Shown: in pieces, positions 32,338-51,630 of the stretch | Numbering within the stretch: the first letter of the stretch is position 1 | Layout: every line of letters begins with the position of its first letter | Source of the DNA: Chromera velia | Taxonomy: Eukaryota; Sar; Chromeraceae | Assembly: GCA_018398765.1 (NCBI GenBank) | Contig: JAHBMJ010001162.1 | Coordinates: forward strand, 64,001-116,328 | DNA length: 52,328 bases | Direction: 5' to 3' | The notes under the pieces: model-generated | The model's database searches: none | What the model saw: the letters and a program-made list of their open reading frames with translations, nothing else | What the model was told of the DNA's origin: nothing | Translations under genes and position numbers: made by a program

Positions 32338-32662
32338 AGTGAAGAATGAAGACACGGGAGATTGAGGTACGTCGCCAGCCAGACGAGATTGAGGGTGACG
32401 CTGGGGTGCGGGTCTGCCGCGCCTGCCGCCTTACGACATGCCTTCGCCTTCCGGAGCCGCTTGCATTGTGCGATGCGTCATGCGCCTGATTTGGTTGTAT
32501 TCAAATCGATTGACGGTGCATCATTCATTGAAGTTTCTAGCTTTGCAAGAACGTTCGTCCTTCTCTGTACGACCGAACTGACAGACTTTCTTAAAAGAGC
32601 TCTGACGGAAGGAAGCCTTAGGTACTTATATTCTAGCAGCTCTAACTATACATGGCTTAACT
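32338..32662 (+). repeat. 3' long terminal repeat
   Basis: 325 bp, immediately preceded by the polypurine tract at 32329-32337 and followed by ATTAT. Confidence 0.8.
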
Positions 32663-32667
32663 ATTAT

Positions 32668-33577
32668 AACATCACTCAGAGAGACGAGGAACCCACCAAG
32701 ACAATTACTATGCAGTAAGCAGATGCTGATGTTCATAGTAAGCAGATTGAATTATATATACAACTCAATTAAGTAGGGACCACTGTGGGGTTCAATTTTG
32801 AAGGAAACTTAGGAAAATAACGTTAAAAAGGCTTCATGCAGAATATATGCATGCATACATACGCGGGCCATCTTATATCAATAGGGCAGACTCAAAAGAT
32901 GACACAGTTCAGAGTTGTACTGTAACTTGCACAGAGCTACATAATAATTATAATTCTATCAAATTTCTTTTAATTTCTCCCCACATTTCATTTAAGGTCG
33001 CATTTTAAATTAATGCACTTAAGTATTTGTCATAGATTTCTTGAAACATCACATAGATCGAACATCATATCGTATTATGCATGTTTTATTCTAGGTTTTG
33101 TTTTATATTATATTAAAGTAAAAACAGATCATCTATTCGAATTTAAATCGTATTGAGGCAGTTAAAGCCAGTGAGCACGCCATCTGGGCTCTGGCCAACT
33201 ACGCGGATGTCTAGGGAGATGTTTAATTTTATGATATAGGTCTAATTTAAATTAATGACAATGTTTAATATATTGTATAGTAATAGCGATGTTTAACTTA
33301 ATTTCACTTATTTGGCATATAATTTAACTTGAAATAGTGTTCTACTTCAAATCACATACGTAACAAAAAAGCACAATTAACAAATATGGATTATGTGCTA
33401 AATCAAATATAATTTCACCCTAAAATATGATAGGAAAAATGCGAAGATTTAAAAGCCTTGGCCTAAACCTTGCCTCACTTTGCCTAGGTTCTGTGTAAAA
33501 AAAAAAATAATGCAAATCGACAGACTGTGGTCATGGGTGTTTCAGAGTGCGGAAAGAAGATTGACAGAGACTCTTGC
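32668..33577. other. AT-rich intergenic region
   Basis: Strongly AT-rich from about 32730 to 33500. No ORF. It ends at the stop codon of the minus-strand CNB gene. Confidence 0.75.
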
Positions 33578-42034
<8,457 letters not shown>

Positions 42035-42757
42035 TGCGTTGTCTTGAAGCGTAGTTCGTTGTGTCTTTGCAGTATCTCTGTTAAGGAGTCAATTCTCAAT
42101 GCTTCGAAGGCTCCAATGAGTCCAATCAGGCCCCAGGTTGGCATGCATGCGCCCGGGTAGGCCCGGCCCAGCTTCCCGAGCTTCGTGCATGCAGGGGCCG
42201 CGCGAACGCGCGGCCGGCGGCGAACTTTTTAATTTGCAAACCCGCGCGCGCCGGCGGCCGCGGGCAAAAAACTTGGGCCAATCATCGGCCAATCATTCGA
42301 TCGTCATGCAATGCCGACCCAACTTTCTTTCAAAGTTCAAACCAAGCACACCCCTCCTGGGCCCTCCATCACCCCTAGCTCCTTCCACAGGAGAAGTCTA
42401 CAACCGATTGGACCCAAAACGGAGTCTGAGCCGATACGTTGTGTGCTTGATCGTCGTGGGCTCCGGGTCAGAGAAATGAACCGCAGAGCGTGATCAGGTC
42501 AAAGATCTGCTCTCCCTCCACTTCTTTCTCTCTGTATTTCTTTCGGCTTCTCTGTGCTGTATCCCCATTTGAGGCAGTGTGCAGAGAACGCGGTAGTCAA
42601 GCTGTCGACGGGTGCTTTAGTGGCACTTCCGTGTCATTCACACTTATCCCCGTGTTTTGATCGGCCGAGCCAACAACAGTTGCACAGACTGAGCGGAGTG
42701 CGTCTCTTGCCTTGAGTCCCTCTGTTTCCATCTCTCTTGAGAGCATTCTCCCTCGTC
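42035..42757. other. Divergent promoter region, CNB / kelch-RING genes
   Basis: About 720 bp separates two opposite start codons. 42130-42265 is GC- and CpG-rich, unlike its surroundings, and includes a 9-bp perfect stem: GGCCGCGCG at 42196-42204, AA loop, CGCGCGGCC at 42207-42215. No TATA box is evident on either side, consistent with a CpG-type bidirectional promoter (inference). Confidence 0.5.
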
Positions 42758-43914
42758 ATGGCAGCCAACACCGTGGTCTTAGCTGCCAACTCATCGAACG
42801 TCTCCTCGAGACACACGCGCGTATGGGAGGAGGTCCAGGGCCTCGATAGCGTGTACTCCTCCCGAACTGGACATGCGGCCGCCAGCTGGGGTCGACAGAT
42901 TTTCGTCTTTGGAGGCACTGACGGGGCGTCAAGGAAGAACGACCTGCATGTATTGGACACCCGTCAGTCAGTGAAGGCAGGCATGCTTGTCTCTGTTCCT
43001 TTGCTTCGCTTCTGTTGCATGCCAAGCATCATGCATGAGTCTGCTGTCTCCTTCTCTGGCTGTCTCTCTGGCTGTCTCCATCTGCCTCGCACTGCTGCCA
43101 GGAGCCCGTTCTCACCGCTCTCTTTTTCCGACTCCTTCCTTCTTGAGTTCTTATCTCTCCTTTCACCTCTTGCTGCTGCCCGCTTGTGTTCATGCTGTGT
43201 ATGTCGCTGTCCTTCCGCCTTTCAGGGAGCGGAGCAGGTCGAGAGGTGGTTGCTGAAGAGGGCGCACCTCCCGCTAGGTCAGGGGCGCAGGCTGTGGCAT
43301 ACAACGGTTCGGTTTACATTTTTGGAGGGTACACAAAGAAGGACGGGGAGTACTTCAACGATGTCTGGTGCTTTGAGCCTGCCCGGAACAGGTGGAGGCT
43401 TCTGCAGACGGCAGGGGAAGCAGCTCCGAAGAGGACCGATCACTCCTGCACAGTCGCGGGAGGACTCATGTTTGTGTTTGGGGGCTCGGATGGACGGCAG
43501 CGTTTTGATGATTTGAGGACGTTGAACCTTCAAGTAACGCCCCAGAGATGGATGGAGTGCAAGTCGTCGAGACATCCATCGGGGAGGTTCGGCCACTCAG
43601 CAGTGATATGGGAGAATTCGATGTACGTTTTTGGGGGGTGGGACGGTCACGATACCTTGGCGGAGTTGTGGGAATACATGATCCCAACAAACACTTGGAC
43701 GAAGGTCAGTCAAGGACCTCACCTTGTAAACGTCGAGCGGACAGGGACAGGGACTAAGTTAGCGGACGTTTGCTTAGCTAGTGACGCTTCTTTAGACCTG
43801 CAGATCTTCGAAGCTTTTGTCAGAGCTGCGCTCGTTTTTGTGACAGACTTTTCCGCCAGGTCTGGGGTGTATACTTTTTTGCCCTGAAGTTCAAACACGC
43901 ACAACGTTCATTTC

Positions 43915-43963
<49 letters not shown>

Positions 43964-44345
43964 CGTGCGTGCGTGCGTGCGGTTGGCTCTGTCGCCTGCT
44001 TTTCTGTCTCTTTGTTTTTGTCTCTTCGTCTGCCCGTCCGTCTGTGTGCGTTCCTACGCGGAATTTTCTAATTCCTCGCCCTGTATACCCCTTTTCTCTC
44101 TTTCGCGTTTTCTCTCTTTTTCACCCCTACATCTGTGTCAGGCTGTCTCTGTCTGAGTCTTTTCTTCTTTGTTTGTGTCCGCAGCTCGATGGCAGAGGCA
44201 ACCTGCCCCAATCCCGTTATCGTCACAGCGCGGTCGCAATCTGCGGCAGTGTTTTCATCTTTGGGGGTGTGGACAAGGGGCAAAACAGGTTCAGGGGTCA
44301 GTGCCTGGCTCTCCTCCCCCCGCTCTGTTTTTGTGTGTGTATGCT

Positions 44346-44390
<45 letters not shown>

Positions 44391-47300
44391 GTGTGTGTGT
44401 CAAGTGAGAGAAACTGAGCATGAATCCAGGGGTGCCTGACTGGCATCTTTTTCTGTGCCGTTCTTTTGGTCTGGCGCATCTTTTCTGTCTGTTTTCGCGT
44501 CTTATTGTCCTCCTGTTCCTGCATTCGTCTGCTTTTCTTCTTGAGGCGGTTTCCCCTGTGCTCCTCTTTACTTCCTGCTCGCTTTTTCAAAATTGTCAAA
44601 GCATCTTTCAAAGACCCTCTTACTTCTCTTCTTTCCTTCCTCTTGCTTCTCCTCTCTCCTCTCACGTTCTTTGGGTCGTCGACTCGCTTCTCCCCTGATA
44701 AACAGGCAGTGATCGATTGAATGAGTGAATGAATTCATGAACCGATGCACGGTATGCTTGCAGATCTGTTTGAATTCGACTGCACGAGCCTGACATGGAT
44801 GGAGGTGATCACTCAGGGCCACCCCCCGACTGCCCGAACCTTTCACAGAGCTGTCACATGTGACGACGGGAGAATGTACATCCTGGGGGGCTTTGATGGG
44901 AGGAGACGGGCAGACCTCCACAGGATAGACCTCTCCCGGGGGGAGATGATTGGAAATGTCCCCAACGGACAGGACATCCGCCCATCATCGGCCCGCGTTC
45001 CTTCGGCCCCTCCACGAGTGGCCAATGGAATTGCACCATCTGCAAGCGCGGCGGCGGCGGCAGCTCCTGCAGCGGCTGCAGGTCGGGCACCGGCAACACA
45101 TCGTTCGCTTTGGCAATTAATTCTCCCTCTTCCGTCCCGAATTCTCTTTGTGTGCATGTGGCTTTTTAGTTCTGCTCCTGGAAAAATGTCCGCACCCAAG
45201 TGTTGCGTGTCGATTGTTTCAAATACATAAGCTGCAATGGTGTCGATCTGAGTGCAGCTGCCGTTCTGGCCAACAGGGCGGAGGCCGAATCTCTGACCCC
45301 AGAGGACATGTGGAAGTGGAGCCAGGTGGTCCCGAAAAACGAAGAGAACGTTTACTCTGCCCGTACAGGTGAGAGGGGGAAAGGGGGCGGGTGAGTGTTG
45401 AGTGGGGAGGTCGAAAGAGAGGGTGTACCGTCAAAGCACTCCCTCCTTTTCTTTCCTTCTTCATTTTTCTCTCTTTCCCTTCACCTCTTTCCCTTCATAC
45501 CCCTCTCTGTCCCTTGTTTCTCTCTGCGTGCGTGCGAACATGAATGCTTCTGTTTGCGCGCGAGCGCGCGCGTGTGTATGCGTCTGTGTTTGTGAATGAA
45601 AGGAGGGAAGGGAGGCGGCAGGGCACTCGGCTTCTTCTTCTCTCTTTCAGCAAATTGGCGCGAGGGCGGTGCATGGGATCATTTTTCCCCTGTAGGCTTT
45701 CTGGACGTGCGCCATTTGATCTTTACATGTTTGTTTGCCTGCAGGACATGCTGTGGTGGTCTGGAGCGACTCGTTTTTTCTTTTCGGAGGAACGGACGAG
45801 CAAGCACGCCAAAACGATATCTACGAGTACTCTGTCTCCAATAATTAGTGAGTGAGTGAGTGATTGAGTGAGTGAAGGACGGAGGGACGGCAAAAATGGG
45901 AGACAGATAGAGAGGAAGACATTGACAAGAACTCTGACAGAGCTTCCACTCCCAAGGGCTTCTCTGAATGGAGATTGCAGTGCTGCGCGACACTCCATGT
46001 TGCTTTTGCGCTTCCTTCCTTCCTTCTTTCGTTTTCTGTTGCTCTTGACATACTCGCGATGAACCAACCGGGGCCCGCCCATCTCAGTCTCTCTCCGTCC
46101 CTCCCTGGATTTGATTATCTTTTTCTTTCTCTCTCCCCCTGCTGCTGCTGCTCTTTCAAGCCTGTCGCCTTTCGTCCTGCGACTTCTCTCTCCTCTCTCT
46201 TAGCCTCTAGATTTCTCCTCCCTCTTCCTCTTCCTCCCCCTCCTCTCCTTGTTTGGTGGATGTATGGATGGATGGATGGATGGGTGGATGGATGGATGCA
46301 GCTGGTGTCCGGTGACGGCCAATGGATCGCCTCCTGCCAGTCGATCGGGTTGCAAGGCCGTGGTGTACCGTGAGAGCGTTTTCTTTTTTGGGGGGTATAC
46401 TAAGAAGGAGGGGAACTACTTCAACGACTTGCACGCCTTTCACATTCCTTCAAAGACCTGGACAGCTGTCAGTCGTCAGACGGTGCATCGGACTGCGTGG
46501 TGGTTTTGCTTGTTTTGTTTTTTCTCTCTTGGCATCTAGCTGTAGGAAGGAGATGGAACGTCAAACTTGCTCTTCCAGCGACCCTGTGCTTGTCTGTTTC
46601 ATGCCTTCCCTTTTTTCTGAATCCAAGCTTACCCTGATAGACATAAACAGACAAGCGGGCTCTCACGTAGGCCTGTGCACAGCAAGAACTGTGTCTGTCT
46701 CTCCGTCTTCAGTCCTGGTTTTTTTTGTTTTTTCGTCTTGCTTTCCTGTCAATTGCTGCTTCCCATTCGGCCGCATCCGAGAAGTGCTCATTCATTCTGT
46801 GGGGGATCACTCTAAGGAATTCCACGTGTGAGCACACGAGGTCAGTCACTGACAGCCATCCTGGTGCTCTCTGTTGTCGTGTCTTCTCTTCTGTGTCCTT
46901 CTCTTGTCTTCTCGGCTTTCGCTGCAGGTCCAACCAGTAAACAAGCCCGCCCCTGCCCGCACTGACCACTCGTGTGTCGTGAGTGACGGGAAGATGATGG
47001 TGTTCGGAGGGTGGGACGGGAAGACCAGGTTCAACGATGTGCAGGAATTTGACCTCGGTCAGTCGGTGCCTCCCTGCTCACTTTCCAGCTCCCAGATTTC
47101 TTTCTAGCTTCCATGCACCCTTGTTTTTGCCTATTTTTCCGCGTCCGCCTGTCTGTTAAGGGATGGACCACTGTAAGTGTGAGAAAAATCTTTTTTCTTC
47201 TTTCATGCTGTGAGATTTTGACAGAAGCCTGAAAGAAGGGCTTGCGCAAAAGGGCGAGGAATGAATAGATGAAGCAAGGAAAGGAGGAGGAGGGAAGCGT

Positions 47301-49964
47301 CGTTGACCAGCTTGAAGGCGAATGGGGCCGGTGTGCCTTTCAGATCTCTCTCTGTGTCCCGCTTCTGTAATTCATTCCCTCTCTGTCTATCTGTCTGTCT
47401 GGGCGCAGAAAGGAAAGTGTGGAGGGAGATCGCGATTGAGGGTCCCTCTACGAGCCAACCTGCGGGGAGGTTCGGGCACACGGCGGTGGTGTACAAGCAG
47501 TCCATGTACGTTTTTGGAGGGTGGAACGGGAACGACACTCTGGTCGACCTCTACGAATTTGGACACGGTGAGTCAGTCAGTCAGTCAGTGGGCGGGCGGG
47601 CTTTCTTTTTATTTTTTTGTTTGCTTGTCCGTCTGTCAGCCTGTGCGCGCGCAGTCCAATGTGAATGTCTGTCTGCCTTCCCGTCTGTCCCTTGAATGGG
47701 CCCTGTTTTGTTTGTTTCCGTTTTCTGCTATTTGTTTGGGACAGGATTTGAATCTCGGCGTTAACGGTTGCTTCTCTATGTGTGAGGTGTCCGCTTCCCA
47801 CTCCCCTGTTTTTTTTTTTTTGCTTTGTGCCTTTTCGATTGTCCTTTCGTTTCTTTTGTGTGCGTTGGGTTTGCCTACCATGGATTGTTCTTACAGAATT
47901 TTCCTGTCTGCAAACACCTTCCTAGAGATCTTGTGTTTTGAATGGTCGCTGTTGCCAGGGTTCTTTCGTCCTTTCGTTGTTTCACTCTCAATCATTGCTA
48001 ACGTTGTCTGCCTTGTTTTTCGGGCATTTGTTTCTTCGGCATCTGCAGTTCTTTGGGAAAAGGTGCCAGATTTTCTTTCTCTGTTTTGTGCTGCTCAACT
48101 TAATCCGTTGAGCGATTCACTCTGTCTCCTGCTCCCTCGAAAGGCAATTTCATGGGAGAGTGGGTGGTGGCCTAGTTGTTCTCTCTCTTTGAATACATCA
48201 ATCTCTGCTTTTTTGTCTCTGTGTCTCCCTACATGTCTTCATGTGCAGTATCAGAACAATGGTTTCACGTGACTGCTCGGGGGGATATCCCGAAAGCCAG
48301 ATATCGGTCGGTGGTTTTGCTTTCTTCTTTTGCAATTTTGATTTGGTGTGGGGTGTCGGAGAAAACAGGCAGTGGGAAAAGAGGATAAGCGGGAAACAAA
48401 TGCGCGGTCTCAAAACTGGCTTCACCTTCTTCTCTCTGCGTTGCTTCTTTTTTCTTGTTGCTGATGAAGTACAACAATTAATGGAATTGTTCTCCCCTTC
48501 TCTGCCGGTCATGCCCTTTCCCTTTTGGATCCGCCAAGTGTGTATCCCAACACCTTCTTTGTTCTTTCTTGCCTTCCTTCTCTTCTGCAGGCACTCGGCG
48601 GTAGTTCACGGGTGCTGTATGTTCATCTTTGGGGGGGTCGACAAGAGACAAGTGAGCCTGTCTGTCTGTCTGTCTGTCTGGGGAACACGAAAAAGTACAG
48701 TGAAGTAAAGACGATATAGTCTGTCTGTCAGTTCGTTGAGTGAACAAAATAAAGAAAAGGAAAGAGCTTTGGAGAACCAACTGGGTACTCTGTTTATTTC
48801 TCTTGGAGTGATCGGCTGAGTGACTGTCTGCTTGTTGAGTTGTGCGTAATTAATTGTCCGCTGGGCGTTCTACGGTGGCTTGGGGGGAGATCGGCTCTCT
48901 CTGAGATGTTCTTTCGAGTGGACCCCAGTCAGAGGGAGAAAGGCATGGCGACAGACCGAGAGAGAATGAAAATGGCATCTCAGTCTCCATCAGGATTTCT
49001 TTTTTTCTATCCACTTTTTTTCTCCTTTCACGTAATTTTTTTCGGTTGCGCCATTCCATTGAACTTTTTGGGCTTCGTGTTAGTGCCATTGCATATCATT
49101 TCTCTGTTCTCTTCTCTTCTCTTGTTTGACAGGAACGTTTCAACGACCTGTACGAATTCTCCTTCGACACGCGGTGTTGGACCAAGATTCACATCCATGG
49201 GGCCTCTATCCCCTCTGCACGGTTGGTCGGTCGGTCGGTGTGCATCTCTGTGTCAACGTTCGCTCTGTATGTGGAGGGAAGAGACAGAGACACGTAATCT
49301 GTCGGTCTGCCTCCCTGTCTGTATGTCGGTTGGTTGGCCACTTTGTGTCTGTGTCTGTGCCGCCCCTATCTGGGCCCGTTGTGTTTGTGCCCTCCCTCCC
49401 TCCCTCCCTCCCTCGAGATGTGTGTGTACTCTGGTACGTTTGTAACGAATACGTGTTCTCATGCCCTCTCCTGCTCTCTAACGACATCTCAATTCTGTGT
49501 TGCAGAACTTTTCACCGAGCGGTTCTCTTTGGGGGTTTCATGTACATTCTAGGGGGATTCGACGGTAAGAGACAGAACGACATGTGGAAAATTGCCCTGG
49601 CCGAGAGCGTGCCGAGGGAAGACAAGGGGAGGAAACTGCGGGGAGGGAAGGGTGCGGGTGATTTGGCGTTGAGGGACCCTGAGGAGGACGCGGAGGCAGC
49701 TGCGGGGAATCTGAGTGAGGCTGAGGCCTCTCTTGTGGGAAGATTGAGGGCCCAAGTCAGTCAGCCAGTCTGTTTGTCTATCTGTGAGAGAATGAGGGGT
49801 TGCGCATGCGGGCAAATTTTGTGAGCGCTCACGCGATGCTTTTCGAAGATTACAATGTGTGGCCGCTCAGGGAAGTACTGGATGGAGAAGGCCCTTAGCG
49901 GAAGGAAGCAAGGAGGGAGGGAGGGAGACTGACAGACAAACAGACAGAAAGAAAGAACAAGTGT

Positions 49965-49995
<31 letters not shown>

Positions 49996-50942
49996 GAAGG
50001 AAGGAAGGAAGGAGGGAGGGAGGGAGGGAAGGAGGGAAGGAAGGAAGGAAGGAAGGAAGAAAGGAAGGAAGAAAGAAAGGACAGAAGAAAGGGAGTGAAG
50101 GATCTGCACTTCTTCTTTTCTTCTTTACTTCCTCTGCGACAGAGAGTGCGACATCCAACGTGCTGTGTGACGTCGACACAGTTCCTCTCTTTTCCCCCCT
50201 TTCCGTGCGTCTTCACCCGAAAATGTTTCATCCCTCCTTTTCTTCTTCTCTCCCTCCTTTCTTCTCCCTGCGTGTTCTAATCGCCACGTCATGATGCCTG
50301 CAGATACACGAGCTGCAGAGGAGGCTGGAGAGGGAGGAGGAGAGGCACGTGTGTAAAATCTGTTACGAACAGGAAATCGACACTGTCTTCCTCGGCTGTT
50401 ACCACAGAGTCTCATGTCACAAGTGTTCCAAAAGCATCACAGACGTCAGTCAGTCAGTCAGTCAGTCAGCCAGTAAGTTGTGCATCAGGCTCTCTGCTTG
50501 AGTGCAAGCGTCGAGCATGCATGCAGACAAGGTACGGAGACCTTGCAAGAATCCGAAGGGAAGGCGAATGCATGCAAACCGGCGAACGAGTTCATATGCA
50601 AGCAAACAAACAAAGGAAGCAAACAAGCAAGAAAGAAAGAAAAATCGATTTCCTTCCTGTTCGCTGAAAATTGTGCTGTTTTCCGTCCCTCTGGTATATG
50701 TCAACCTTTTTTGATGGGATTTTTCTGGTAAGGAGGCTCCTTCCCTGCCTTTTATCTTGTCTGGTTGGCTACTCCGAATTATGTGCATGCACATTTCTTC
50801 CATTCCATTTCGGTTTTCTCTTCTTCGGATATTTGTTTGTATGTGCTTGCGCAACCATGAATCAATTGATGTGTGTCTGCAGTGTCCTGTTTGTCGGCGG
50901 CCTGTGGGGCAAGAACATGTGATTCAAACAATCACATCATGA
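42758..50942 (+). CDS. Double six-kelch-repeat protein with C-terminal RING finger, 15 exons
   Basis: Exons: 42758-42962, 43226-43704, 44185-44296, 44764-45081, 45258-45368, 45745-45847, 46302-46467, 46928-47057, 47409-47567, 48249-48306, 48591-48651, 49133-49221, 49506-49755, 50304-50444, 50883-50942. Phases agree throughout; 2442 nt, 813 aa. Twelve kelch repeats carry the GG doublet (FVFGGTDG, YIFGGYTKKDG, FVFGGSDG, YVFGGWDGHDTL, FIFGGVDKGQ, YILGGFDG, then the same order again). After an acidic, Ala-rich helical segment comes a C3HC4 RING: CKIC, C-x-H-x3-C-x2-C, then CPVC (C764, C767, C779, H781, C785, C788, C795, C798). RING fingers of this C-terminal type recruit E2 enzymes, so a ubiquitin ligase with two substrate-binding propellers is likely. 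The linker between propellers (exons 4-5) is Ala/Pro-rich. The substrate is unknown. Confidence 0.9.
43915..43980 (+). repeat. (GT)n-(GC/GTGC)n microsatellite in kelch gene intron 2
   Basis: TG repeat changing to GCGC and GTGC units. Intronic. Confidence 0.9.
44341..44401 (+). repeat. (GT)n microsatellite in kelch gene intron 3
   Basis: About 60 bp of GT shortly downstream of the exon 3 donor at 44297. Confidence 0.9.
46256..46299 (+). repeat. (GGAT)n repeat abutting the exon 7 acceptor
   Basis: GGATG units run directly into the acceptor GCAG at 46298-46301. The usual pyrimidine tract is displaced upstream (46080-46255). Confidence 0.85.
49905..50095 (+). repeat. Polypurine tract in kelch gene intron 13
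   Basis: About 190 nt of GAAG/GGAG/GAAA repeats, purine-rich on the sense strand of the gene. Confidence 0.9.
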
Positions 50943-51630
50943 CGTCCATTTTGAAGCTTGCATACGTCGATGGAAGATATCTGGTTTTGATCTGATTCAG
51001 ATCGATCGAATCTATGCACTGTAGTGCACTGTATGATCTAGGAACGGATGTATCATAAGTTCTGATGGTTGATGTTCGTCGTTTTGATGACTGTTCCTCA
51101 TCCAAGTCCCTATCTGCTTTTACATCTCATTGATATCGATGAAAATGTTTCATATAGACATCTACTTTACTGTCCAATAAATATCAGAACAAAATCAACT
51201 AATTTAAATCTTCTCCCATCTTTTATTATTGCTTTGAACTTAGTAGTTTTTTTTGTCAGAACTTGAATTCTTTCTCGAATTCCTTGTAACGTTACTATAA
51301 ACCAATTCTACTTCCTATACTTAGTGACTCTAACTCTCTGAGACTAACTTAGTGACAGTGATTGATTGATTGATAGTGATTTGATTGGTGCCTCAGTAGA
51401 GCACTATTACCGTTCGACGAGAAGTCCTCCCTGCGAACCGCATTTCCTACTTTTTGATTTATATTATTTTTCACAACAGAAAAAAAAAAATCAGTAAAAA
51501 AAAAACTCACAGGTCTTTACGTGTACGTTTACTTTTTGGCGCGTTTTAAGCCCACTTTGTATATCAATTTTCAGTTTTGCATTACATCCTTTAATATATT
51601 TTAACATGCATAGTCTTTATTAAGTATGAA
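50943..51630. other. AT-rich intergenic region
   Basis: 3' flank of the kelch-RING gene. AT-rich from about 51080, with a (GATT)n run at about 51358-51375 and A-tracts near 51480-51505. No ORF. Confidence 0.7.

Larger units (their letters stand above)
30145..32662 (+). mobile_element. Non-autonomous LTR retroelement, 2.5 kb
   Basis: Two 325-bp direct repeats (30145-30469 and 32338-32662), offset exactly 2193 bp without indels, enclose 1868 bp. The element is flanked by the 5-bp duplication ATTAT (30140-30144 and 32663-32667). Its ends, AGTGAAG and CTTAACT, form an imperfect short inverted repeat. A polypurine tract GAGGGGGGG directly precedes the 3' repeat, as expected for second-strand priming. 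No reverse transcriptase, integrase or protease is encoded; the interior holds one decayed ORF. I could not recognise a tRNA primer-binding site after 30469. The structure is that of a gag-only or TRIM/LARD-type element dependent on a relative elsewhere. Confidence 0.8.

Noticed and set aside
47322-48272. 316-residue hydrophobic plus-strand ORF
   Set aside because: Frame shadow of kelch exon 9 running into T-rich intron; the phase-consistent exons explain the region.
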